A stretch of 37,914 bases of DNA from contig JAJQAY010000129.1 of assembly GCA_021203515.1 (NCBI GenBank), forward strand, positions 1 to 37,914, read 5' to 3'. Position 1 is the first letter of the stretch. The number at the start of each line of letters is the position of its first letter. Of this stretch, positions 26,524-37,075 are shown piece by piece. This DNA comes from Bacteroides sp. (GTDB lineage: Bacteria > Bacteroidota > Bacteroidia > Bacteroidales > Bacteroidaceae). The position numbers and the translations under genes were made by a program. The notes beneath the pieces were generated by a model. The model saw only the letters and a program-made list of their open reading frames with translations, ran no database searches and was not told where the DNA came from.

Positions 26524-26823
26524 TTACCAGCTTGCTTTCTTTACACCGGGGATAAGACCGTTGGAAGCCATCTCACGGAATTGAATTCTGGAGACACCGA
26601 ATTGACGGATATATCCTTTCGGACGACCAGTCAACTTACAACGGTTGTGCAAGCGAATCGGGTTAGAATTCTTAGGTAATTCCTGCAATTTCTGTGCAGC
26701 TTCAAAAGCTTCAGCAGCATCACCTGTTCTAACGATTTGCTTCAATGCAGCTCTTTTCTCGGCATATTTGGCTACTAATTTAGCACGTCTTACTTCACGT
26801 GCTTTCATTGATTCCTTTGCCAT
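26524..26823 (-). CDS. rpsN: 30S ribosomal protein S14 (long, zinc-independent form)
   Basis: This 99-aa protein is the long S14 type. It lacks the CxxC pairs of the 61-aa zinc-binding form; the only cysteine is in [19 protein letters not shown]. The C-terminal [20 protein letters not shown] is the family hallmark. It lies between rplE and rpsH. Together with the zinc-free L36 and S4 in this window, it suggests a ribosome with low zinc demand. Confidence 0.98.
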   Translation of the reverse strand: MAKESMKAREVRRAKLVAKYAEKRAALKQIVRTGDAAEAFEAAQKLQELPKNSNPIRLHNRCKLTGRPKGYIRQFGVSRIQFREMASNGLIPGVKKASW

Positions 26824-26827
26824 ATTA

Positions 26828-27385
26828 TCAATCTTTTTTAGCGTTTTTAAACGGTAAACCGAATTCTTTCAACAAGGCATACCCTTCTTCATCTGTTTGC
26901 GCAGAGGTTACAAAGGTAATATTCATTCCGAGAATTCTAGTAATACTATCGATATTAATTTCAGGGAAAATGATTTGTTCCTGAATACCAAGAGTATAGT
27001 TACCCTTGCCATCGAACTTACTTTCAATACCTTTGAAGTCACGGATACGAGGCAGAGCAACACGAACCAACTTTTCAAGGAATTCGTACATTCTCTCACG
27101 ACGCAAAGTTACCATAACACCAATTGGCATTTTCTTACGCAACTTAAAGTTCGCAATATCCTTACGAGAAATGGTTGCTACGGCTTTTTGACCGGTAATA
27201 GCACTCATTTCATTAATTACCACTTCAATAATCTTCTTATCGGCAACAGCCATACCTAAACCCTGATTGATAACAATCTTCTTAAGTACGGGTACCTGCA
27301 TTGAAGAAGAATATTGGAACTGTGATTTCAATGCAGGCGCAATACGCTCTGCATATTCTTTCTTAAGGCTTGCGGTATTACTCAT
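26828..27385 (-). CDS. rplE: 50S ribosomal protein L5
   Basis: L5 binds 5S rRNA and contacts the P-site tRNA. The 185-aa length is typical. Family signatures are [40 protein letters not shown] and [15 protein letters not shown]. The Shine-Dalgarno GAGGAG (complement of 27394-27399) lies 8 nt upstream and overlaps the end of rplX. It is the start of the classic L5-S14-S8-L6 run. Confidence 0.98.
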   Translation of the reverse strand: MSNTASLKKEYAERIAPALKSQFQYSSSMQVPVLKKIVINQGLGMAVADKKIIEVVINEMSAITGQKAVATISRKDIANFKLRKKMPIGVMVTLRRERMYEFLEKLVRVALPRIRDFKGIESKFDGKGNYTLGIQEQIIFPEINIDSITRILGMNITFVTSAQTDEEGYALLKEFGLPFKNAKKD

Positions 27386-27388
27386 TAC

Positions 27389-27706
27389 TTAATCTCCTCT
27401 TCTGATTTTTTTAGAATAACGCACTAAAGTACCATCGGCACTTTCTTTTCTACCAACACGCGTTGCTTTACCAGTCTTTGGATCAACCGGATTCAAGTTT
27501 GACAAATGGATCGAAGCTTCCTGCTTCACGATTCCACCTTGCGGGTTCTTTGCACTCGGTTTTGTGCTCTTGGATACCATATTGATACCTTCGACGATTG
27601 CACGTCCTTCTTTCACAAGAACCTTCAATACACGACCAGTCTTACCCTTGTCTTCACCAGCATTTACGTAAACTGTATCGCCTTTTTTAATATGTAATTT
27701 ACTCAT
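27389..27706 (-). CDS. rplX: 50S ribosomal protein L24
   Basis: L24 starts large-subunit assembly by binding the 5' end of 23S rRNA. The 105-aa protein has the KOW motif near the N-terminus ([20 protein letters not shown]) and the conserved [20 protein letters not shown]. It follows rplN by 20 bp and ends 3 bp before rplE, indicating tight coupling. Confidence 0.98.
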   Translation of the reverse strand: MSKLHIKKGDTVYVNAGEDKGKTGRVLKVLVKEGRAIVEGINMVSKSTKPSAKNPQGGIVKQEASIHLSNLNPVDPKTGKATRVGRKESADGTLVRYSKKIRRGD

Positions 27707-27726
27707 TACTTAAATCTTTTACAAAA

Positions 27727-28092
27727 TTAAAGTACTTCAGGAGCGAGTGACACGACCTTCATGTTCGTAGCACGAAGTTCACGAGCTACAGGACCGAAAA
27801 TACGACTACCTCTAATTTCACCAGCGTTGTTCAATAACACGCAAGCATTATCATCAAAACGTATATAAGAACCATCGGGACGACGGATTTCTTTCTTAGT
27901 ACGTACGATCAAAGCCTTAGACACTGCACCTTTTTTAATATCACTTGAAGGGATGACGCTCTTTACAGAAACTACAATCACGTCCCCTACAGAAGCATAG
28001 CGACGACCTGTACCGCCCAAAACGCGGATACACAGGGCCTCTTTAGCTCCACTGTTGTCACATACTGTAAGTCTGGATTCTGCTTGTATCAT
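27727..28092 (-). CDS. rplN: 50S ribosomal protein L14
   Basis: L14 forms an intersubunit bridge and contacts L19. The 121-aa length is exact for the family. It starts [20 protein letters not shown] and contains [19 protein letters not shown] and the C-terminal [20 protein letters not shown]. It follows rpsQ by 2 bp, so the two are translationally coupled. Confidence 0.98.
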   Translation of the reverse strand: MIQAESRLTVCDNSGAKEALCIRVLGGTGRRYASVGDVIVVSVKSVIPSSDIKKGAVSKALIVRTKKEIRRPDGSYIRFDDNACVLLNNAGEIRGSRIFGPVARELRATNMKVVSLAPEVL

Positions 28093-28094
28093 AA

Positions 28095-28361
28095 TTACTT
28101 AGCTCTTTCAATTATTTCTACTAATCTCCATCTCTTAGTCTTGCTCAAAGGACGAGTTTCCATAATGCGTACAGTATCACCGATAGTGCACTCATTTTTT
28201 TCATCATGAGCATGGTATTTCTTCGTCTTACTAACGAACTTACCATATATGGGGTGTTTTTCCTTAAACTTAGCTGCTACTGTAATGGTCTTATCCATTT
28301 TATTGCTCAGCACAACCCCTGTTCTTTCTTTTCTTAAATTTCTTGCTTCCATCGAGCTCAT
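28095..28361 (-). CDS. rpsQ: 30S ribosomal protein S17
   Basis: S17 is an early-binding small-subunit protein. It contains the OB-fold hallmark [20 protein letters not shown] and [17 protein letters not shown]. Two starts are possible: the ATG at 28361, which overlaps the rpmC stop as ATGA and gives 88 aa (MSSMEARN), or the in-frame ATG at 28352 giving 85 aa ([12 protein letters not shown]). The overlap favours re-initiation at the first, but the shorter form is closer to the usual length. Confidence 0.97.
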   Translation of the reverse strand: MSSMEARNLRKERTGVVLSNKMDKTITVAAKFKEKHPIYGKFVSKTKKYHAHDEKNECTIGDTVRIMETRPLSKTKRWRLVEIIERAK

Positions 28362-28558
28362 CGTTTATTGTTAAGTTCTCTTTGGCGTAATTCAGTTCTC
28401 ATACGCGCAATAGTCCTGCGTAATTGTTTGATCTGAGCAGGATTATCCAAAGGAGAAATAGAATGATTTAAAACCATTTGGTTGTAAGTAGCTACTTCTG
28501 CTTCTACTCTTTCTACCAAGTCATTGGTAGTCACCTCTTTAATTTCTGCTATTTTCAT
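28358..28558 (-). CDS. rpmC: 50S ribosomal protein L29
   Basis: L29 lies beside the peptide exit tunnel, where trigger factor and SRP dock with L23. The 66-aa protein is two long helices with the family phrase [20 protein letters not shown]. It starts 5 bp after rplP and overlaps rpsQ by 4 bp. Confidence 0.97.
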   Translation of the reverse strand: MKIAEIKEVTTNDLVERVEAEVATYNQMVLNHSISPLDNPAQIKQLRRTIARMRTELRQRELNNKR

Positions 28559-28563
28559 ACTTC

Positions 28564-28998
28564 TTACGCATTTTGATTTTGAATATCATAATCATGTCTA
28601 ACCACAAACTTCGTTGTGATAGGAAGCTTCTGTGCTGCTAGGCGCAAAGCTTCTTTTGCGATTTCATAAGATACTCCTTCAGCTTCGATAATAATTCTAC
28701 CGGGTGTAACAGGAGCTACGAATCCTTCCGGAGCACCTTTACCCTTACCCATACGTACATCAGCAGGCTTTCTGGTAATAGGCTTATCCGGGAAAATACG
28801 AATCCAAATCTGTCCTTGACGTTGCATATATCTCGTCACTGCAATACGCGCAGCTTCAATCTGACGGCCTGTAATCCATTTCGTCTCCAGAGCCTTAATG
28901 CCAAAAGAACCGAAAGCCAATTGGTTTCCTCTTTGGGCATTACCTTTTTGACGGCCTTTTTGTTGTCTTCTGAATTTTGTCTTTTTCGGTTGTAACAT
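28564..28998 (-). CDS. rplP: 50S ribosomal protein L16
   Basis: L16 binds near the A site of the large subunit and helps tRNA accommodation. The 144-aa protein starts [16 protein letters not shown]. It contains the conserved [20 protein letters not shown] and [20 protein letters not shown]. Length and frame are normal. It follows rpsC by 21 bp. Confidence 0.98.
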   Translation of the reverse strand: MLQPKKTKFRRQQKGRQKGNAQRGNQLAFGSFGIKALETKWITGRQIEAARIAVTRYMQRQGQIWIRIFPDKPITRKPADVRMGKGKGAPEGFVAPVTPGRIIIEAEGVSYEIAKEALRLAAQKLPITTKFVVRHDYDIQNQNA

Positions 28999-29019
28999 AA
29001 TTCCTAAAAATCAAATTCG

Positions 29020-29751
29020 TTAGCGATTATTTTTCTTTCTTTTGAAGTTCTTTCCGCCATTGCTTCCGCTATTGCTTCCACGACCACCTTCTTTGCTTTG
29101 TGTAAAGCTCGGAGCCAACTCCTTCTTACCATAAACTTCACCTCTGCAAATCCAAACTTTAATACCGAGAAGACCAACCTTCGTCAATGCTTCTGCATGA
29201 CAATAGTCGATATCTGCTCTGAAAGTGTGCAACGGAGTTCTTCCTTCCTTATACATTTCAGAACGAGCCATTTCTGCACCATTCAAACGTCCTGAAATCT
29301 GAATTTTGATACCTTCCGCACCCATACGCATTGTATTGGCAATAGCCATCTTGATGGCACGACGGTAGGCAATTTTACCTTCTACCTGGCGAGCGATGTT
29401 GTTAGCCACGATAACAGCGTCCAACTCAGGTCTTTTTACTTCGAAGATATTAATCTGAATATCCTTATCAGTGACCTTCTTCAGCTCTTCTTTCAACTTA
29501 TCAACTTCTTGGCCACCTTTACCGATAATGATACCCGGACGTGTTGTACAAACGGTAATAGTCACGAGTTTCAGTGTACGTTCGATTACAATTCTTGATA
29601 CACTTGCCTTTGCCAGACGAGCATTCAAATATTTACGAATCTTGCTGTCTTCCAGCAGAGAGTCGCCGTAATTCTTTCCACCATACCAATTGGAATCCCA
29701 TCCTCTGATAATTCCTAAACGGTTGCTTATTGGATTAACTTTTTGTCCCAT
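29020..29751 (-). CDS. rpsC: 30S ribosomal protein S3
   Basis: S3 forms part of the mRNA entry gate and helicase. The 243-aa protein has the start [20 protein letters not shown] and a KH domain with [19 protein letters not shown]. The C-terminal domain follows ([40 protein letters not shown]). A glycine/serine/lysine-rich tail ([20 protein letters not shown]) extends beyond the core. It follows rplV by 5 bp. Confidence 0.98.
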   Translation of the reverse strand: MGQKVNPISNRLGIIRGWDSNWYGGKNYGDSLLEDSKIRKYLNARLAKASVSRIVIERTLKLVTITVCTTRPGIIIGKGGQEVDKLKEELKKVTDKDIQINIFEVKRPELDAVIVANNIARQVEGKIAYRRAIKMAIANTMRMGAEGIKIQISGRLNGAEMARSEMYKEGRTPLHTFRADIDYCHAEALTKVGLLGIKVWICRGEVYGKKELAPSFTQSKEGGRGSNSGSNGGKNFKRKKNNR

Positions 29752-29756
29752 TTACC

Positions 29757-30164
29757 TTAATTTTCTTCGTTATTACTTTTAGAACCAACGAACAACGTTA
29801 CGTGGTTTGAACGTTTACGAATTCTGTAACCTCTACCCTGCGGAGCCGGTCTCATTCTTTTGAGTGTAGCACCACCATCAACAAAAATCTTGGTTACGAA
29901 CAATTCGCCGCTTTCAGCTTTACGTTCGTTTTTCTGCTCCCAGTTAGCAATTGCAGAGCGCAGCAACTTCTCCACTCTAGCCGCAGCCTCTTTTGAAGAG
30001 AACATCAAAACGCCGAGTGCTCTGTTCACCTCCATCCCACGAATCATGTCAGCCACGAGACGCATTTTACGGGGGGAAGTAGGAACATTTTGCAATTTCG
30101 CAAAATACATGGTTTTAAGGGCTTCTTTTCTTTTATCAGCCGATATTTTTTTTCTTGCTCCCAT
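29757..30164 (-). CDS. rplV: 50S ribosomal protein L22
   Basis: L22 lines the peptide exit tunnel through its long hairpin loop, where macrolide-resistance changes arise in other bacteria; the loop [20 protein letters not shown] looks ordinary. The 135-aa protein starts [19 protein letters not shown] and contains [18 protein letters not shown]. An eight-base A run encodes the KK-I of the N-terminus and is in frame, in contrast to similar runs around 5.7-17 kb. Confidence 0.98.
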   Translation of the reverse strand: MGARKKISADKRKEALKTMYFAKLQNVPTSPRKMRLVADMIRGMEVNRALGVLMFSSKEAAARVEKLLRSAIANWEQKNERKAESGELFVTKIFVDGGATLKRMRPAPQGRGYRIRKRSNHVTLFVGSKSNNEEN

Positions 30165-30200
30165 TATATTATTACTTTATTATTTCAGATAAATCCTGTT

Positions 30201-30470
30201 TTATTTTTTCTTGTTACCAGCGTGTCCTCTGAATGTACGAGTTGGAGCGAATTCGCCCAACTTGTGTCCTATCATATTCTCGGTAATATAAACAGGAATA
30301 AATTTATTTCCGTTGTGAACTGCAACAGTATGGCCTACAAAATCAGGCGAAATCATTGAAGCTCTGGCCCAAGTCTTAACAACCACTTTCTTGCCCGCTT
30401 CATTCATCGCAAGCACTCTTTTCTCAAGCTTAACGTTAATATACGGACCTTTTTTTAATGAACGACTCAT
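30201..30470 (-). CDS. rpsS: 30S ribosomal protein S19
   Basis: S19 pairs with S13 in the small-subunit head. The 89-aa length is typical. It starts [19 protein letters not shown] and has [39 protein letters not shown] and the [13 protein letters not shown] end. It lies 20 bp after rplB. Confidence 0.98.
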   Translation of the reverse strand: MSRSLKKGPYINVKLEKRVLAMNEAGKKVVVKTWARASMISPDFVGHTVAVHNGNKFIPVYITENMIGHKLGEFAPTRTFRGHAGNKKK

Positions 30471-30490
30471 AATTTACTCAATTAATCAGA

Positions 30491-31315
30491 TTACTTCTTT
30501 CTTCTCACAATAATATACTTAGACGACTGTTTCTTCGGAGCTCTTGTCTTAAGACCCTTAGCATACAATCCCTTACGAGATCTCGGGTGTCCTCCTGAAG
30601 CACGTCCTTCACCACCACCCATCGGGTGATCAACCGGGTTCATAACAACACCACGGTTACGCGGACGACGTCCCAACCAACGAGAACGTCCAGCTTTACC
30701 TGAACTTTCCAATCCATGATCTGAGTTACCAACGCTACCGATAGTAGCCTTACAAGTACTAAGGATCTGGCGAACCTCACCTGAAGGCAACTTGATAACG
30801 CAGTATTTACCTTCTCTTGAGGTCAACTGAGCGAAATTACCAGCCGAGCGAACCAAAGCAGCGCCTTGACCCGGACGTAATTCAATGTTGTGAATTACGG
30901 TACCAACCGGGATGTTTTGAAGCGGAAGTGCATTACCGATTTCCGGAGCCGCATTTTCACCTGACATCAAAGTCGCACCAACTTGCAATCCATTGGGAGC
31001 AATAATATATCTCTTTTCTCCATCTGCATAAAACAACAAAGCGATACGAGCCGAACGGTTCGGATCATATTCAATCGTTTTGACTACTGCAGGCATACCG
31101 TCTTTATTTCTCTTGAAATCTACGATACGAACAATCTTCTTACTACCGCCACCAATGTAGCGCATGGTCATTTTGCCTTCGCTATTGCGACCACCTGAAG
31201 ATTTCTTACCATATACAAGAGACTTTTCTGGTACCCGTGCAGTAATTTCCTCGAAAGTACCAATAATTTTATGTCTTTGCCCCGGTGTTGTGGGCTTAAA
31301 TTTACGTACTGCCAT
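30491..31315 (-). CDS. rplB: 50S ribosomal protein L2
   Basis: L2 is one of the most conserved ribosomal proteins and supports the peptidyl transferase centre and subunit joining. The 274-aa length is normal. It starts [16 protein letters not shown] and has the hallmark [20 protein letters not shown] followed by [15 protein letters not shown], including the histidine near the catalytic centre. It follows rplW by 5 bp. Confidence 0.98.
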   Translation of the reverse strand: MAVRKFKPTTPGQRHKIIGTFEEITARVPEKSLVYGKKSSGGRNSEGKMTMRYIGGGSKKIVRIVDFKRNKDGMPAVVKTIEYDPNRSARIALLFYADGEKRYIIAPNGLQVGATLMSGENAAPEIGNALPLQNIPVGTVIHNIELRPGQGAALVRSAGNFAQLTSREGKYCVIKLPSGEVRQILSTCKATIGSVGNSDHGLESSGKAGRSRWLGRRPRNRGVVMNPVDHPMGGGEGRASGGHPRSRKGLYAKGLKTRAPKKQSSKYIIVRRKK

Positions 31316-31320
31316 TTCTT

Positions 31321-31614
31321 TTAAATATTGCTATAAAAATCAATAGTATCTCCTTCTTTCAACGTAACGACTGCTTTCTTATAAGCACTCGTACGTCCGT
31401 TGATGACGCCTGCTCTCGTATAGCGGCTTTTGTTCTTGCCGGCATAACGGATTGTATTCACATCAACTACGGTAACGTTGCAAAGAGCTTCAACTTCCTT
31501 CTTAATTTCCAGTTTATTAGCATCAGGACGCACGATAAAGCCGAAACGATTGTTCGCCTTATCAGTAATTGCTGTCATTTTCTCTGTTACTAACGGTTTA
31601 ATAATAATTCCCAT
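31321..31614 (-). CDS. rplW: 50S ribosomal protein L23
   Basis: L23 is the docking site for trigger factor and SRP at the tunnel exit. The 97-aa protein shows [39 protein letters not shown] and [21 protein letters not shown] strong Shine-Dalgarno AAGGAGG (complement of 31623-31629) lies 8 nt before the ATG and just after the rplD stop. Confidence 0.98.
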   Translation of the reverse strand: MGIIIKPLVTEKMTAITDKANNRFGFIVRPDANKLEIKKEVEALCNVTVVDVNTIRYAGKNKSRYTRAGVINGRTSAYKKAVVTLKEGDTIDFYSNI

Positions 31615-31630
31615 TATTTAAGCCTCCTTT

Positions 31631-32257
31631 TTACATTAAGATATTGTCGATAGCAGAAAGTGCACTTTCAGCAAACACAACAACTCCAGCGTCCAATACT
31701 CTGTAAGTATTTAACCCTGAGATAGTCTGCACATTCGCACCTTTCACGTTACGAGCCGATAAATATACGTTTTTATTTGCGTCCGGTAAAATCACAAGCA
31801 GCTTTTTGTCAGAAACTTTAAGATTTTTTGTCATTGCAACAAAATCTCTAGTCTTCGGAGCCTCAAAATTGAAGTCTTCCACGACTACAACAGCATTATT
31901 CTGAGCCTTATATGACAAAGCTGACTTACGTGCCAGAGCCTTTACTTTTTTATTCAGTTTGAAGTAGTAATCTCTCGGTTTCGGACCGAAAACACGAGCA
32001 CCACCAACGAGTACCGGTGAATTCATGTCACCACGACGTGCACCACCACCACCTTTCTGGCGACCGATCTTACGTGTAGAACCACTGATTTCACTTCTTT
32101 CCTTTGACTTGTGCGTACCTTGACGTTGGTTAGCCATAAACTGCTTAACGTCCAAGTAGATAGCGTGGTCATTGGGTTCAATTCCGAAGATAGATTCGTT
32201 TAACGTAATCTTTCTCCCAGTGTCTTCACCTTTAATGTTATATACGTTAACTTCCAT
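31631..32257 (-). CDS. rplD: 50S ribosomal protein L4
   Basis: L4 reaches into the exit tunnel, and in enterobacteria it represses the S10 operon. The 208-aa protein has the tunnel loop region [39 protein letters not shown], and the C-terminal globular part. Its ATG shares one base with the rplC stop (TAATG), so translation is coupled. The loop looks normal. Confidence 0.98.
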   Translation of the reverse strand: MEVNVYNIKGEDTGRKITLNESIFGIEPNDHAIYLDVKQFMANQRQGTHKSKERSEISGSTRKIGRQKGGGGARRGDMNSPVLVGGARVFGPKPRDYYFKLNKKVKALARKSALSYKAQNNAVVVVEDFNFEAPKTRDFVAMTKNLKVSDKKLLVILPDANKNVYLSARNVKGANVQTISGLNTYRVLDAGVVVFAESALSAIDNILM

Positions 32258-32874
32258 TATTTCTCAATTATTACGATTGAACCTTTGCAACCCGGAACCG
32301 ATCCCTTAATCAAAAGAAGATTGTGTTCTGCGATTACTTTTAATACTTGCAGGTTTTGTACAGTTACTCTGTCGCCACCAAGCTGTCCACCCATACGCAT
32401 TCCTTTGAATACTTTTGCAGGGTATGAACAAGCACCGATAGAACCCGGCTTACGAGCACGATTGTGCTGACCATGAGTAACCTGACCTACACCGCCGAAA
32501 CCATGACGTTTCACAACACCCTGGAAACCTTTACCCTTAGAAGTACCGACAACATCAACGAAAGTTGCGTCGTTAAACATCTCTACAGTAACAGTATCAC
32601 CCAGATTCAACTCTGTCTCAAATTCTTTGAACTCAGCCAAGTGTTTCTTGGGAGTTACTTCAGCTCTTTTGAAGCGCCCCATCAGAGGCTTTGTAGTGTG
32701 CTTCTCCTTTTTGTCTTGGAAGCCCAGTTGAACAGCTTCATAGCCATCCTTTTCTACAGTTTTCACTTGAGTAACAACACAAGGACCTGCTTCGATAACA
32801 GTGCATGGTACATTCTTACCCTCGGCACTGAAAACGGATGTCATTCCGATTTTTTTTCCTAATAATCCTGGCAT
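32257..32874 (-). CDS. rplC: 50S ribosomal protein L3
   Basis: L3 is an early assembly protein near the peptidyl transferase centre. The 205-aa protein starts [20 protein letters not shown], with its KKIGM encoded across an intact eight-base A run. It contains the conserved [19 protein letters not shown] and [19 protein letters not shown]. It follows rpsJ by 18 bp, and its stop overlaps the rplD start. Confidence 0.98.
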   Translation of the reverse strand: MPGLLGKKIGMTSVFSAEGKNVPCTVIEAGPCVVTQVKTVEKDGYEAVQLGFQDKKEKHTTKPLMGRFKRAEVTPKKHLAEFKEFETELNLGDTVTVEMFNDATFVDVVGTSKGKGFQGVVKRHGFGGVGQVTHGQHNRARKPGSIGACSYPAKVFKGMRMGGQLGGDRVTVQNLQVLKVIAEHNLLLIKGSVPGCKGSIVIIEK

Positions 32875-32892
32875 TTCACTTAATTTTTAATA

Positions 32893-33198
32893 CTACACTT
32901 TGATTTCTACTTCCACACCACTCGGCAACTCCAACTTCATCAGAGCATCCACAGTCTTAGCTGTTGAGCTATAGATGTCGATTAATCTCTTATAAGAAGA
33001 GAGCTCGAATTGTTCACGCGACTTCTTGTTAACGAAAGTCGAACGGTTCACGGTAAAAATATGCTTATGCGTAGGGAGAGGAATAGGGCCGCTAACGATG
33101 GCGCCCGTTGTCTTCACCGTTTTCACGATCTTCTCAGCTGACTTGTCAACCAAGTTGTGGTCGTAAGATTTCAGTTTAATTCTAATTTTCTGACTCAT
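32893..33198 (-). CDS. rpsJ: 30S ribosomal protein S10
   Basis: S10 is a head protein of the small subunit and, as NusE, a partner of NusB/NusG in transcription antitermination. The 101-aa length is exact. Signatures are [37 protein letters not shown] and [11 protein letters not shown]. It follows fusA across an 87-bp gap with a long hairpin, which makes that gap a candidate control point between the str and S10 parts of the operon. Confidence 0.98.
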   Translation of the reverse strand: MSQKIRIKLKSYDHNLVDKSAEKIVKTVKTTGAIVSGPIPLPTHKHIFTVNRSTFVNKKSREQFELSSYKRLIDIYSSTAKTVDALMKLELPSGVEVEIKV

Positions 33199-33232
33199 TA
33201 CTGTTTTTGTTATTAATAATAATATATAAGAT

Positions 33233-33276
33233 GAAGTTCCGCAGGTTAAGAGTCATTCGCCAACCTACGGGACTTC
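33233..33276 (-). promoter_or_regulatory. Long hairpin between fusA and rpsJ
   Basis: Arms GAAGTCCCGTAGGTT (33276-33262) and AACCTGCGGAACTTC (33247-33233) on the minus strand pair over 15 bp with one C-A mismatch and one G-U pair, around a 14-nt loop. No T-tract follows, so it is not a simple terminator. It begins 9 bp after the fusA stop. An mRNA processing or attenuation site between the two parts of the operon is possible. Confidence 0.5.
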
Positions 33277-33285
33277 AAGTTGTTT

Positions 33286-35403
33286 TTAGAGTAAATCAGC
33301 ACGTCCCTTTACTTCTTCCAATACCGCCTTGGCGATAGAGTTAGAAACCTGAGCATGATGAGAGTATGCCATTGACGACGTTGCACGTCCGGAAGTGATG
33401 GTACGCAGAGCTGTTACATAACCGAACATTTCTGCCAACGGAACCATTGCCTTCACGATGCGGGCACCTGAGCGGCTAGACTCCATACCTTCTGCCTGAC
33501 CACGACGTTTGTTCAAGTCACCGATAACGTCACCCATGTTTTCTTCCGGAGTAACAACCTCCAGCTTCATGATAGGCTCCATCAATACCGGACCTGCCTT
33601 AGAACAAGCATTTTTGTATGCCTGGATAGCACAGATTTCGAAAGACAACTGGTCTGAGTCAACCGGGTGGAACGAACCGTCGAGCAAAGTCACCTTCAGT
33701 GAATCCAAAGGATAACCGGCCAACACACCGTTCTTCATAGCAGTTGTGAAACCTTTCTGTACAGACGGGATAAATTCCTTAGGAATATTACCACCCTTCA
33801 CTTCGTCAACGAACTGCAAGCCACCTTGTGTAAAGTCTTCATCAACCGGGCCGATGTTTACGATGATATCAGCAAACTTACCACGACCACCAGACTGCTT
33901 CTTGTAAACCTCACGGAGGTTAACAGTCTTCGTGATAGCCTCCTTATAGTTAACCTGCGGCTTACCTTGGTTACACTCAACCTTGAACTCACGTTTCAAG
34001 CGGTCGATAATGATATCCAAGTGAAGCTCACCCATACCGGAAATAACCGTCTGACCTGTCTGTTCGTCAGTTTTCACTGTAAACGTCGGATCTTCCTCGG
34101 CCAACTTAGCCAAACCGTTAGACAGCTTGTCCATATCCTTCTGAGTCTTCGGCTCTACGGCGATACTGATAACCGGTTCCGGGAAGTCCATAGACTCCAA
34201 TACGATCGGAGCAGTTTCGTCACACAAAGTATCACCCGTGTGAATATCCTTGAAACCAACACCTGCACCAATATCACCGGCACCAATCACTTCAACAGGG
34301 TTCTGCTTGTTTGAGTGCATCTGGAACAGACGGGAAACGCGCTCCTTCTTACCAGAACGAGAGTTATAAATGTAAGAGCCGGCCTCAATCTTACCTGAAT
34401 AAACACGGAAGAAAGTCAGACGACCTACATACGGGTCTGTAGCAATCTTAAATGCCAACGCTGCAGCCTTTTCATCCTCATCCGGCTTACGGTCTTCTTC
34501 AGCACCAGTTTCCGGATTTGTACCGATTACGTTTTCAGTATCCAACGGAGACGGCAAGAAAGCACAAACATAGTCAAGCAATGTCTGCACACCCTTATTC
34601 TTGAATGAAGAACCGCACAACATCGGAACGATTGCCATCTGTACAGTAGCGTTACGAAGAGCTCTCAACACTTCCTCCTCTGTGATAGTAGAAGGATCGT
34701 CGAAATATTTCTCCATCAAAGCATCATCATACTCAGCTACTTTTTCAAGCATTTTATCTCTCCATTCGTTAGCTTCGTCCACCAAGTTTGCAGGAATTTC
34801 CTCTACTGAATAGTCAGCACCCATTGTTTCATCATGCCAATAGATAGCTTTCATTTTGATAAGGTCTACCAGACCCTTGAAAGTTTCTTCCGCACCGATA
34901 GGAACAACGATAGGACACGGGTTAGCATCCAACACATCCTTCATCTGGCGTACTACTTCAAAGAAGTCAGCACCCGAACGGTCCATTTTGTTAACGTAAC
35001 CGATGCGCGGTACGTTATATTTGTCAGCTTGACGCCAAACAGTCTCAGACTGCGGTTCCACACCACCTACTGCACAGTAAGTAGCCACGGCGCCATCCAA
35101 AATACGCAAAGAACGTTCTACTTCAGCGGTGAAGTCAACGTGTCCCGGAGTGTCAATCAAGTTGATTTTATAAGTATCACCTGCATATTTCCAACGAGTT
35201 GTAGTCGCGGCAGAAGTGATAGTGATACCACGTTCTTGCTCTTGCTCCATCCAGTCCATCGTAGCTGCACCATCGTGCACCTCACCGATTTTGTGGGTCA
35301 AACCCGTATAGAACAGGATACGTTCAGAGGTTGTAGTCTTTCCGGCGTCAATGTGCGCCATGATACCGATATTACGCGTCAAATGTAAGTCATTCTTTGC
35401 CAT
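33286..35403 (-). CDS. fusA: Elongation factor G
   Basis: EF-G drives ribosomal translocation and recycling with GTP. The 705-aa protein has P-loop AHIDAGKTT at residues 16-24, switch II DTPGH at 84-88 and NKMD at 138-141, followed by domains II-V (for example the [19 protein letters not shown] part of domain III and the C-terminal [20 protein letters not shown]). It lies in the order rpsL-rpsG-fusA-rpsJ; no tuf gene follows. The gap to rpsG is 58 bp. Frame and length are normal. Confidence 0.98.
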   Translation of the reverse strand: MAKNDLHLTRNIGIMAHIDAGKTTTSERILFYTGLTHKIGEVHDGAATMDWMEQEQERGITITSAATTTRWKYAGDTYKINLIDTPGHVDFTAEVERSLRILDGAVATYCAVGGVEPQSETVWRQADKYNVPRIGYVNKMDRSGADFFEVVRQMKDVLDANPCPIVVPIGAEETFKGLVDLIKMKAIYWHDETMGADYSVEEIPANLVDEANEWRDKMLEKVAEYDDALMEKYFDDPSTITEEEVLRALRNATVQMAIVPMLCGSSFKNKGVQTLLDYVCAFLPSPLDTENVIGTNPETGAEEDRKPDEDEKAAALAFKIATDPYVGRLTFFRVYSGKIEAGSYIYNSRSGKKERVSRLFQMHSNKQNPVEVIGAGDIGAGVGFKDIHTGDTLCDETAPIVLESMDFPEPVISIAVEPKTQKDMDKLSNGLAKLAEEDPTFTVKTDEQTGQTVISGMGELHLDIIIDRLKREFKVECNQGKPQVNYKEAITKTVNLREVYKKQSGGRGKFADIIVNIGPVDEDFTQGGLQFVDEVKGGNIPKEFIPSVQKGFTTAMKNGVLAGYPLDSLKVTLLDGSFHPVDSDQLSFEICAIQAYKNACSKAGPVLMEPIMKLEVVTPEENMGDVIGDLNKRRGQAEGMESSRSGARIVKAMVPLAEMFGYVTALRTITSGRATSSMAYSHHAQVSNSIAKAVLEEVKGRADLL

Positions 35404-35461
35404 TTTTCTTTCCTTTACTTTAAGTTTTCAATCTTTAAACTGGTTTATTCTCTTAATAGTA

Positions 35462-35938
35462 TTAGAACCTGAAATGAGCAAATGCGCGGTTAGCTTCGGC
35501 CATTCTGTGCATATCTTCTTTACGTTTGAAAGCACCACCCTGCTCGTTGAAAGCATCCATGATTTCAGCAGCCAACTTGTCAGCCATTGATTTACCACCA
35601 CGCTTACGAGCAAAGATAATCAAGTTCTTCATAGAAATTGATTCCTTACGGTCGGGACGGATTTCAGTAGGAACTTGGAAAGTAGCACCACCTACACGGC
35701 GAGATTTAACCTCCACCCGAGGAGTTACGTTATCCAATGCTTTTTTCCAGATTTCAAGAGCAGTTTTTTCTTCGTTCTGCATTTTGTTTTTCACTGTTTC
35801 CAGGGCAGCGTAGAAGATTTCATAAGAAGTGTTCTTCTTTCCGTCGTACATCAAGTGATTTACGAATTTGGAAACTTTCACATCACTAAACACGGGATCC
35901 GGCAGGATAACGCGTTTTTTAGGTTTTGCTTTTCTCAT
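35462..35938 (-). CDS. rpsG: 30S ribosomal protein S7
   Basis: S7 nucleates assembly of the small-subunit head and, in enterobacteria, represses the str operon. I start at the ATG at 35938 ([19 protein letters not shown]), giving 158 aa, the usual length. The open frame extends upstream to 36001, but those 21 residues are not family-like. Signatures are [20 protein letters not shown] and [20 protein letters not shown]. The gap to rpsL is 153 bp, one of the larger ones in the operon, A/T-rich and without an obvious promoter box. Confidence 0.97.
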   Translation of the reverse strand: MRKAKPKKRVILPDPVFSDVKVSKFVNHLMYDGKKNTSYEIFYAALETVKNKMQNEEKTALEIWKKALDNVTPRVEVKSRRVGGATFQVPTEIRPDRKESISMKNLIIFARKRGGKSMADKLAAEIMDAFNEQGGAFKRKEDMHRMAEANRAFAHFRF

Positions 35939-36091
35939 TTGTCTGAAAGAATAATGTTTTCGTTCTTGGTTGTTTACTTCTGTCTTCTTCAACCTTCCCA
36001 CCGGAAGATTTACTCAACCTTTAGCATTTCCACCAAACTAAAACGTAAGTTGTTACTTTTAATTTTACTGTTTACCAGTTAATTCGCCTGC

Positions 36092-36493
36092 TTATTTCTT
36101 CTTAGCGGGAGCAGCCTGACCCGGTTTCGGACGCTTAGCGCCGTATTTAGAACGTCTTTGAGTACGGTTAGCAACACCGGCGGTATCCAATGTACCACGA
36201 ACGATGTGATAACGTACACCCGGAAGGTCTTTCACACGACCACCGCGTACCAATACGATAGAGTGTTCCTGCAAGTTGTGACCTTCACCCGGGATATAAG
36301 AGTTCACCTCTTTACCGTTGGTCAAACGCACACGAGCTACTTTACGCATAGCTGAATTCGGTTTTTTCGGAGTGGTTGTATACACTCTCACGCAAACGCC
36401 ACGTCTTTGAGAACAAGAATCCAATGCCGGAGACTTACCTTTGTCTACCAACACTTCGCGTCCTTTTCTTACTAATTGCTGAATTGTAGGCAT
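36092..36493 (-). CDS. rpsL: 30S ribosomal protein S12
   Basis: S12 is at the decoding centre. The 133-aa protein has [13 protein letters not shown] and [17 protein letters not shown]; both lysines whose change gives streptomycin resistance elsewhere (around residues 43 and 88) are the wild-type residue. A basic tail ([14 protein letters not shown]) extends beyond the usual end. It is the first gene of the large translation operon and has its own promoter 64 bp upstream. Confidence 0.98.
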   Translation of the reverse strand: MPTIQQLVRKGREVLVDKGKSPALDSCSQRRGVCVRVYTTTPKKPNSAMRKVARVRLTNGKEVNSYIPGEGHNLQEHSIVLVRGGRVKDLPGVRYHIVRGTLDTAGVANRTQRRSKYGAKRPKPGQAAPAKKK

Positions 36494-36556
36494 TTTAATT
36501 GTTTTTAGTTATATATTTATGTTTATTTTAATTCAAAACTATACACTTTTGAGCTG

Positions 36557-36587
36557 CAAAGATACGAATAAGTTTTGAATAATCAAT
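36557..36587 (-). promoter_or_regulatory. Promoter of rpsL operon
   Basis: On the minus strand, TATCTTTG (36564-36557) matches the Bacteroides -7 consensus TAnnTTTG, and ATTG (36587-36584) stands 19 bp upstream as a near -33 element. The transcript should start near 36550, leaving an A/T-rich leader of about 55 nt before the rpsL ATG at 36493. Confidence 0.7.
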
Positions 36588-36607
36588 GCACTACGTTTTT
36601 TTTGATT

Positions 36608-36919
36608 TTATGCTTCACCCTTCACTGTGGGCAGCGGTGGCAAAGGTTGTTCCTCCGGCACGCGGATGGGCCCGAAAGCGCGTTCATATTTACTGATATT
36701 ATCTTCGATTGCACGCAGCAGGCGCTTGGCGTGTTCGGGCGCCAGCACAATGCGCGACTGTACTCCGGCCTTGGACATCCCCGGCATCACCCGGACAAAA
36801 TCAAGAATAAACTCCGAACTGGAATGAGTGATAATGGCGAGGTTGGCATACGTACCCTGGGCAACTTCCTCTTTCAGTTCAATCTGCAACTGCCCATTGT
36901 TATTTTCTTTATTTTCCAT
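36608..36919 (-). CDS. DUF3467 domain-containing protein
   Basis: This 103-aa protein matches the DUF3467 family, small proteins of unknown function. The core reads QGTYANLAIITHSSSEFILD, FVRVMPGMSKAGVQSRIVLA and PEHAKRLLRAIEDNISKYE. It ends in a proline-rich tail (VPEEQPLPPLPTVKGEA). It has no signal peptide or membrane helix, so it is cytoplasmic. In Bacteroides it commonly lies next to rpoBC and rpsL; here rpoBC is not visible upstream within the window. It has its own promoter and no terminator before the rpsL promoter. Confidence 0.88.
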   Translation of the reverse strand: MENKENNNGQLQIELKEEVAQGTYANLAIITHSSSEFILDFVRVMPGMSKAGVQSRIVLAPEHAKRLLRAIEDNISKYERAFGPIRVPEEQPLPPLPTVKGEA

Positions 36920-36950
36920 ACTTTCTATATCTATACATTATTAATAAGGG

Positions 36951-36982
36951 CAAATATACCTCTTTTGTCCTGAACACGCAAG
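36951..36982 (-). promoter_or_regulatory. Promoter of DUF3467 gene
   Basis: On the minus strand, TATATTTG (36958-36951) matches TAnnTTTG, and CTTG (36982-36979) lies 20 bp upstream as a near -33 box. The ATG is 32 bp downstream at 36919. Confidence 0.65.
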
Positions 36983-37017
36983 ATACTCCGCCTCAAAAGC
37001 AGCGTCACGTTAAGAAT

Positions 37018-37063
37018 AAAAAAGCTTCACCCCTGCAAGCCATCAATGAACTGCAGGGGTGAA
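37018..37063 (-). terminator. Intrinsic terminator after the HU-related operon
   Basis: On the minus strand TTCACCCCTGCA pairs perfectly with TGCAGGGGTGAA (12 bp) around a 14-nt loop. A GC pair and a T6 tract (complement of 37018-37023) follow. It starts 12 bp after the stop of the 32-aa ORF. Confidence 0.9.
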
Positions 37064-37075
37064 ACCATCATGCCG

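Noticed and set aside
35939..36001. Upstream extension of rpsG to give 179 aa
   Set aside because: The 21 extra residues do not resemble S7, while the ATG at 35938 gives the usual 158-aa protein.
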